DNA of 10,462 nucleotides from Pseudothermotoga sp. (lineage in GTDB: Bacteria; Thermotogota; Thermotogae; Thermotogales; DSM-5069): the NCBI GenBank assembly GCA_028276125.1, contig JAPYWY010000031.1, positions 1 to 10,462 on the forward strand, in the 5' to 3' direction. Below the pieces are notes generated by a model. The model worked only from the letters and a program-made list of their open reading frames with translations. It had not been told where the DNA came from and searched no databases. A program made the position numbers and the translations under genes. Below are positions 6,223 to 10,462 of this stretch, piece after piece. The stretch's first letter is position 1, and each line of letters begins with the position of its first letter.

Positions 6223-6773
6223 AATAGCTCACCCGAATCAGTGATCACACCGAAACCGTGCGCCAAGTTCTTCAACGCAGCAAAATGATACCAATCGTTC
6301 TTGTCCCAACATACGTCTTCAACCACGACAACGTCAAACCCCTTCACGAATGCACTTCTTGCCGTTGTTTCGACGCATAGATGTGTCATGACTCCTCCCA
6401 AGACGAGCTGCTTGACCTTCATCTTTCTGAGTATTTCTTCCAAGTCCGTCATGTGGAAGGCATCGTAAGAATCCTTGTACAAGATGATCAAGCTTCTGCA
6501 GTCCAGACATGGCTCTGTCTGGTCGTCATCGACGACGTTGTTCCACCATCTCACCATGGATGGACTGTTTCCCTTGTGGATCGTCACGATCGTGGGCAGA
6601 TCTTTCTCAACAAACGCGTTCAGCAATTTTTGTGCCTTGGGAAGTATTCTCTCAACCCCCGGAAGGTAAGCCCTTCCCTCCTTTTGGCAGAAATACTTCT
6701 GAAGGTCTACGAGCAGCAGAGCGGGTTTACTCAACACAAGAGGATGCTTGGTCCTTTCGCTTTCGAGGTACAC
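6183..6773 (-). CDS. isochorismatase/nicotinamidase-family cysteine hydrolase
   Basis: The 196-residue product has the family's catalytic triad: Asp23 in LLLVDLQKYF, Lys100 in LYKDSYDAF and Cys133 in THLCVETTARSA. The residue pair before THLC (GVMTH, about 127-131) matches the usual cis-peptide site. Members hydrolyse isochorismate, nicotinamide or other amides and imides through a Cys thioester. Substrate residues are not diagnostic. The nicotinamidase zinc site is not evident, so nicotinamidase is possible but unproven. The GTG start at 6773 has GAGGTG 5 bases upstream, directly behind the rny terminator. The last 40 bases also encode the start of the flavoprotein gene in another frame. It is the first gene of a leftward three-gene cassette, presumably cytoplasmic. 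Confidence 0.85.
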   Translation of the reverse strand: MYLESERTKHPLVLSKPALLLVDLQKYFCQKEGRAYLPGVERILPKAQKLLNAFVEKDLPTIVTIHKGNSPSMVRWWNNVVDDDQTEPCLDCRSLIILYKDSYDAFHMTDLEEILRKMKVKQLVLGGVMTHLCVETTARSAFVKGFDVVVVEDVCWDKNDWYHFAALKNLAHGFGVITDSGELLCALESLELDRQV

Positions 6774-6784
6774 ATCATCACCTC

Positions 6785-6822
6785 AAAAGCAAAACGAGGG
6801 GACAAGCGTCCCCTCATTTCGC
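6785..6822 (-). terminator. intrinsic terminator after rny
   Basis: On the minus strand GAGGGGAC (6815-6808), loop GCTT and GTCCCCTC (6803-6796) form a perfect 8-bp stem. It extends outward by 7 more pairs, including G-U pairs, through GCGAAAT (6822-6816) and GTTTTGC (6795-6789). A short T-run (6788-6785) follows. The stem starts inside the rny stop codon. The T-run abuts the GAGGTG ribosome binding site (6784-6779) of the next gene. Confidence 0.85.
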
Positions 6823-8343
6823 GTAAGCAACGGACCTCTTTTCCCTTATGACGACTACCTTGAGAACCCCTGGATACTCCATCTCTTCCTCTATTTTCTT
6901 TGCGATCTCGTAAGCCATCTTGTCCGCTTCGGCGTCGTCCACCTTGTCTGGTTCGACGATGACCCTCACTTCCCTACCTGCCTGTATTGCGTAGGCTTTC
7001 TCCACGTTCTTGAAACTCATGGCGATCTTTTCCATCTTCACCAATCTCTTGATGTAGTTCTCAAGATCTTCACGCCTTGCACCGGGTCGAGCGGCGGACA
7101 GAGCATCCGCGGCGGCCACGAGAACCGACTCTGGATGGGATGGTTCAGCCTCACCGTGGTGACTCATGATCGCGTTCACCACGTAATCCGGTTCACCATA
7201 ACGCTTGACTATCTCGGCTCCGATCTCCGTGTGCGAACCTTCGACCTCGTGGTCCAACGCCTTGCCTATGTCGTGCAACAAGCCTCCGCGCTTCGCCTTC
7301 TCCGTATCCAACCCAAGCTCCTCGGCCATCAACGCGGCGAGCTGGGCCACCTCTATCGAGTGGGCCAGCACGTTCTGACCGTAGCTCGTCCTGTACTTGA
7401 GCTTACCGAGCAGTTTGATCAATTCCGGATGAATTCCCGTCACGCCAACCTTCAGTGCGGCTTCCTGGCCGGCCTCTTTGATCGCCTTCTCTACCTCTTG
7501 TTTAGCCTTCTCGTACATCTCTTCTATCCTCGCGGGGTGTATCCTTCCATCCGCGACCAACTTTTCCAGTGTGATGCGAGCGATCTCCCTTCGAATGGGG
7601 TTGAAACTCGAGAGTACCACGACTTCCGGCGTATCGTCGATCACAAGATCTACACCCGTGATCTTTTCGAACGCCCTTATGTTTCTTCCCTCTCGACCTA
7701 TGATTCTTCCTTTCATTTCATCGTTGGGCAAGCTGACAGTTGAAACGGTGATCTCTCCGATGTATTCGGGTGCATAACGTTGCACGGCCGTTGCGATGAT
7801 TTTCTTCGCTTCCTTCTCCGCTTCCTCCTCGTACCGTTCCTTAATCTGCTTGAACATCAACGCCAGATCGTGTTCGTAGCGGTTACGTGCTTCCTCCAGC
7901 ACTATTTTTCTCGCGTCCTCCACGGTCATGCCTGCCAATTCTGTGAATTTCTCGTCGAGTTCCTTCTCCCTCTGTTCGATCCTCTTTTTCGCCACTTCGA
8001 GCTGGGACCTCAAAGAATCCAAGTAAGTTTCCTTTTTTTCTACGATCTCTTCCCTCCTCGAAAGCATCTCTTCCCTCTTCAAGAGTCTTTCTTCGATGGC
8101 TCTGACTTCCTGTTCCTTCTTGCGGAGCTCCGACTCCATCTCTTCCCTAAGCTTGTGCGCTTCCTCTCTCGCCTCGACTATTGCCTTTCTCTTCAATTCC
8201 TGAGCCTCTTGTTCCGCTTTCTTGATGATGCTCTCAGCGTCTTTCTGTGCTTTTCTGTAAGATTTCTCTATGCTCGACTTTGCGATCAAATATCCTATCA
8301 ACAGACCTGCCACAGCACAGGCTAATGCGACAACTATCATCAC
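6814..8343 (-). CDS. rny: ribonuclease Y
   Basis: RNase Y is a membrane-bound endoribonuclease that begins mRNA decay in many bacteria lacking RNase E. The 509 residues show the complete architecture. There is one N-terminal membrane helix (about 3-20), then a long, highly charged coiled coil rich in Glu, Lys and Arg (about 25-190). A KH RNA-binding domain follows, with IIGREGRN and GxxG at 216-219. The HD domain has the metal-binding pair His357-Asp358 in LLHDIGKALDHE, preceded by HSIEVAQLAALMAEELG. The C-terminal domain ends in SVAYAK. Length is close to other RNase Y proteins (about 510-520). The GTG at 8343 overlaps the recX stop by 4 bases (GTGA), with GGAGG 9 bases upstream; an ATG at 8340 is the alternative. 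It is the last gene of the pgsA-thpR-recA-recX-rny operon. Confidence 0.96.
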   Translation of the reverse strand: MMIVVALACAVAGLLIGYLIAKSSIEKSYRKAQKDAESIIKKAEQEAQELKRKAIVEAREEAHKLREEMESELRKKEQEVRAIEERLLKREEMLSRREEIVEKKETYLDSLRSQLEVAKKRIEQREKELDEKFTELAGMTVEDARKIVLEEARNRYEHDLALMFKQIKERYEEEAEKEAKKIIATAVQRYAPEYIGEITVSTVSLPNDEMKGRIIGREGRNIRAFEKITGVDLVIDDTPEVVVLSSFNPIRREIARITLEKLVADGRIHPARIEEMYEKAKQEVEKAIKEAGQEAALKVGVTGIHPELIKLLGKLKYRTSYGQNVLAHSIEVAQLAALMAEELGLDTEKAKRGGLLHDIGKALDHEVEGSHTEIGAEIVKRYGEPDYVVNAIMSHHGEAEPSHPESVLVAAADALSAARPGARREDLENYIKRLVKMEKIAMSFKNVEKAYAIQAGREVRVIVEPDKVDDAEADKMAYEIAKKIEEEMEYPGVLKVVVIREKRSVAYAK

Positions 8344-8774
8344 ATCTCAACACCTCCTTCTTTGAGTAGATCTATTTCCTTTGCAGTGAAACCCCGGCGA
8401 AAGAGGTATTCTCTCGCCTCGGGACCTTTGAGCTTTTCTTTCTCCAAGAGCCTCTTCATTATCTGCTTCACGTCCGTTTCCTTCATGATTCTCTCCAGAA
8501 CTCTCTCGATGACTTCCTCGTCCACTTTGAGCTGTTTCAGCTTCATCTTTATCCTGAGAGGTCCATAGCCATGAACGATCAACATGTCGTCCGCGTAGAG
8601 GTAGGCAAACTTCTCATCGTCGAGGAAGCCCGATTTCTCGAGACTTTCCAAGGCTGCTTCGACCGTTTTCGGATCGAAACCCTTCATCAACAGTCTGTCC
8701 CTCAGTTCCGCTTTGGACCTCACTCTGAACTTCAAAAGCCTTTTCGCGTACTTCAGTGCCTCATTTAACTGCAT
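8340..8774 (-). CDS. recX: regulatory protein RecX
   Basis: RecX binds RecA filaments and limits their extension and activity. The 144-residue product is predicted all-helical and rich in Lys, Glu and Leu, the pattern of tandem three-helix RecX repeats. Typical segments are RVRSKAELRDRLLMKGF near the N-terminus (about 20-36), LEKSGFLDDEKFAYLYADD (about 45-63), a middle GYGPLRIKMKLKQLKV, and a last repeat reading EAREYLFRRGFT. The start is placed at the ATG at 8774, because AGGTGA (8785-8780) lies 5 bases before it; the GTG at 8783 falls inside that ribosome binding site. It overlaps the end of recA by 14 bases, so the regulator should be made by coupling with its target. Its own stop overlaps the rny start by 4 bases. 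Confidence 0.92.
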   Translation of the reverse strand: MQLNEALKYAKRLLKFRVRSKAELRDRLLMKGFDPKTVEAALESLEKSGFLDDEKFAYLYADDMLIVHGYGPLRIKMKLKQLKVDEEVIERVLERIMKETDVKQIMKRLLEKEKLKGPEAREYLFRRGFTAKEIDLLKEGGVEM

Positions 8775-9804
8775 TCTTTTCACCTATCGGCAAATTGTAC
8801 TTTTCTCTTATCTTCCTCTCTATCTCCATAGCTATGTGAGGATTCTGTGCGAAGAAGAGCACGGCGTTGTTCTTGCCCTGTCCAAGCGTGTACTCCTTAC
8901 CATCGTCGGCAACGTAGAAGAACCAGCTACCCTTCTTCTGAATGAGTTCTTCGGCCACTCCGAGGTTGAACAACTCGTTCTCTCTCACGATACCCTTGCC
9001 GAATATGATGTCCAGTTCAGCCTTCTTGAAAGGTGGTGCAACCTTGTTCTTGACAACCTTCGCCGTGACGGTTATTCCCACCGACTCGGTCGCATCCTTG
9101 ATGGTGTCGCTCTTCCTGACCTCGATCCTCATCGTCGCATAGAACTTCAACGCCAAGCCTCCGGTTGTCGTCTCGGGATTGGCGAACATCACGCCGATCC
9201 TCATTCTGATCTGGTTGGTGAAGATCACCACGGTCTTGGATTTGCTCACGCTACCGGCGATCTTCCTCAGTGCTTGGGACATCAGCCGCGCTTGAAGACC
9301 CACCTGCATGTCTCCCATGCTTCCTTCGATCTCCGTGCGGGGAACCAACGCCGCGACGGAGTCAACGACGATCAGATCGACCGCGTTGCTTCGAATCAGT
9401 TCATCCACGATTTCCAAAGCTTGCTCACCGTAATCAGGTTGCGAGATCAACAGACGCTTCAGATCGATCCCAAGGGCCCTCGCATACAATGGATCCAGAG
9501 CATGTTCCGCATCGATTATGGCTGCAACACCTCCTGCTTTCTGTGCTTCGGCTATCGCGTGCAATGCGAGGGTGGTCTTGCCACTGGATTCTGGGCCAAA
9601 GATCTCTATGATCCTTCCTCTGGGATACCCACCGACACCGGTGGCTATGTCCAAAGCGAGCGAACCGGTTGAAATGACTTCTACGGGAGAGATCTGTGCC
9701 TCTTCTCCCAAGATCATGATCGAACCTTTTCCATAACTGCTCTCGATCTTCTTGATGGCTTTCTCAAGAACCTCAAGTTTCTCCTTTTGCTCCTTCTCAT
9801 TCAT
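8761..9804 (-). CDS. recA: recombinase RecA
   Basis: RecA forms ATP-dependent filaments on single-stranded DNA and drives homologous pairing, strand exchange and SOS coprotease activity. The 347 residues include Walker A GPESSGKT (70-77), Walker B LIVVDSVAAL, loop 1 around EIEGSMGDMQVGLQARLMSQ and loop 2 within IGVMFANPETTTGG. All core motifs are intact. The C-terminus ends in NLPIGEKNAVK and lacks the acidic tail of the E. coli protein, a tail that there moderates DNA binding. The ATG at 9804 overlaps the end of thpR by 8 bases and has GGAGGT 10 bases upstream. No separate promoter region exists before recA, and by eye I see no GAAC-N4-GTTC LexA box through thpR, so it may be expressed with the pgsA/thpR operon. 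Confidence 0.98.
   Translation of the reverse strand: MNEKEQKEKLEVLEKAIKKIESSYGKGSIMILGEEAQISPVEVISTGSLALDIATGVGGYPRGRIIEIFGPESSGKTTLALHAIAEAQKAGGVAAIIDAEHALDPLYARALGIDLKRLLISQPDYGEQALEIVDELIRSNAVDLIVVDSVAALVPRTEIEGSMGDMQVGLQARLMSQALRKIAGSVSKSKTVVIFTNQIRMRIGVMFANPETTTGGLALKFYATMRIEVRKSDTIKDATESVGITVTAKVVKNKVAPPFKKAELDIIFGKGIVRENELFNLGVAEELIQKKGSWFFYVADDGKEYTLGQGKNNAVLFFAQNPHIAMEIERKIREKYNLPIGEKNAVK
8780..8785 (-). promoter_or_regulatory. recX ribosome binding site inside the recA 3' end
   Basis: AGGTGA on the minus strand, 5 bases before the ATG at 8774, lies within the last codons of recA. It argues against the in-frame GTG at 8783 as the recX start. Confidence 0.6.
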
Positions 9805-10366
9805 GCTTGATCAAACCTCCTTCAAAGAGACACTCATAAACTTTTTTATAGATCGAACCTTTGGGCGTGAGGGTGGATGAGTACACAAATATTCGATCCA
9901 CTGCGACCGTTATGGGATCGTACGTGATGTCCTCTATCAGATGCTGCCAAGCTGCCGGGAAATCTTTGATTCTACCGATCGTTATGTGCGGTGAGAACCT
10001 CTCTTCGAAGTTGAAACTGTGCTTGGCCAGTTCAGCCTTGGCTTCGTTGTAGAGCCTGTGAAGGAGCTGATTTGCCCTCACGCCGAGCCAAACCACCCGA
10101 GGCTGGTTGTCTCGAGCGAAACAACCAACTTTTTCGACAACGAACGAAAACGAGGGGAAGCCTCTGATCCTGTGAGAAACGTGTTCCACGGCCTCGGCAA
10201 CCCTTTTTGGATCAACCTCGCCGAGGAAGAAAAGAGTCAGATGCACGTTTTCCCTGCTGACCCAGTTTGCCTTGAATCCCCTCTTCATGAGTTTCTCGAT
10301 CACCTGTTGGGACACGTCTCTCACCGCATCGTTCACGTCGATCGCAATGAAGGTTCTCACGTTCAT
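9797..10366 (-). CDS. thpR: RNA 2',3'-cyclic phosphodiesterase (2H family, LigT/ThpR)
   Basis: The 189-residue product is a 2H phosphoesterase with the two HxTx motifs, HLTL (42-45) and HITI (127-130). In ThpR/LigT proteins these hydrolyse 2',3'-cyclic phosphate ends of RNA and can also catalyse reversible 2'-5' ligation of tRNA halves in vitro. The opening RTFIAID and the segment ANWVSRENVHLTLFFLGEV are typical. Length fits the family (about 180-190). The ATG at 10366 overlaps the pgsA stop by 4 bases (ATGA), but a G-run (10372-10367) touches it directly. The in-frame GTG at 10360 has that run at 6 bases and would begin MRTFIAID, the usual family start, so it is a serious alternative. Placement with RNase Y in one operon suggests RNA end processing, an inference. 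Confidence 0.9.
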   Translation of the reverse strand: MNVRTFIAIDVNDAVRDVSQQVIEKLMKRGFKANWVSRENVHLTLFFLGEVDPKRVAEAVEHVSHRIRGFPSFSFVVEKVGCFARDNQPRVVWLGVRANQLLHRLYNEAKAELAKHSFNFEERFSPHITIGRIKDFPAAWQHLIEDITYDPITVAVDRIFVYSSTLTPKGSIYKKVYECLFEGGLIKHE

Positions 10367-10462
10367 CCCCCCAGCGCTTTCCTGTTTTGGTAAAGATAGA
10401 CGATGGCCGACAGCATCGTGAAGAACGCACACAGATATATCAAGATCACCTCCGCCAGAACG
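10363..10462 (-). CDS. pgsA: CDP-diacylglycerol-glycerol-3-phosphate 3-phosphatidyltransferase (PgsA), C-terminal end only
   Basis: Only the last 32 codons are in the window; the gene continues past the right edge. The residues form one hydrophobic helix (ILIYLCAFFTMLSAIVYLY) followed by the basic tail QNRKALGG. This resembles the final membrane helix and NRK-type tail of PgsA, the integral membrane enzyme that makes phosphatidylglycerol phosphate. The catalytic CDP-alcohol motif is outside, so the call rests on this tail and on my recollection that pgsA often lies near recA. Any other polytopic membrane protein could end this way. The stop overlaps the thpR ATG by 4 bases, so it heads or belongs to the same operon. 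Confidence 0.5.
   Translation of the reverse strand, partial: VLAEVILIYLCAFFTMLSAIVYLYQNRKALGG

Noticed and set aside
6748..7743. Open reading frame of 331 codons on the plus strand, antisense to rny
   Set aside because: It lies opposite the highly conserved rny gene, and its product is rich in His, Phe and Leu with no recognisable motif. It reads as a shadow of the Glu/Lys/Arg-rich coiled-coil codons, as does the 181-codon frame at 7780-8325.
8713..9672. Open reading frame of 319 codons on the plus strand, antisense to recA
   Set aside because: recA is unambiguous on the minus strand. The antisense product has no domain signature and no convincing ribosome binding site.
10367..10432. N-terminal extension of ThpR by 22 residues
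   Set aside because: The extension reads through the end of the upstream membrane-protein gene, and the family start RTFIAID follows the ATG at 10366.

Overview
The window looks like a chromosomal segment of a thermophilic bacterium of the order Thermotogales (Thermotoga/Pseudothermotoga type). The evidence is protein composition rich in charged residues, a sirtuin whose catalytic His and first zinc Cys pair fall at the numbering I recall for the T. maritima enzyme, a TM1367-like cyclophilin-fold protein, and very tight gene packing with GTG/TTG starts and overlapping stop/start codons. Base composition looks close to 50% GC by eye. Genus and species are inference.

Left part. A DegT/DnrJ-type PLP aminotransferase, cut by the window edge, is read leftwards from 164. 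A 98-base divergent intergenic region (165-262) holds one good promoter for the rightward operon and a weaker, overlapping candidate for the aminotransferase. The rightward operon (263-4491) encodes a cyclophilin-fold protein, a membrane-anchored DUF4897-like protein, a Sir2 deacylase, a ribokinase-like PfkB kinase and CTP synthase (pyrG). Two of its four junctions are GTGA stop/start overlaps.

Middle part. CTP synthase converges on a leftward gene with only 4 bases between the stop codons, and a nested inverted repeat lies across the junction. The leftward cluster (in transcription order isochorismatase-family hydrolase, FAD/NAD(P) oxidoreductase without a redox Cys pair, RlmN/Cfr-like radical SAM protein; 6773 down to 4496) is translationally overlapped and has no obvious function. 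It is the least conventional part of the window.

Right part. A leftward operon of housekeeping nucleic-acid genes comes in the order pgsA (only its 3' end is present), thpR, recA, recX, rny. Each gene overlaps the next. It ends in a strong intrinsic terminator whose stem begins inside the rny stop codon and whose U-tract abuts the ribosome binding site of the isochorismatase gene, so the three-gene cassette may be fed by read-through.

No RNA genes, insertion sequences, CRISPR arrays or phage genes were seen. The only gene-free stretches are short: 98 bases at 165-262, 30 bases at 638-667, 16 bases at 1984-1999, 4 bases at 4492-4495 and 40 bases at 6774-6813. I did not find a clearly new multi-gene system. 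The best leads are the atypical radical SAM enzyme and its two partners.
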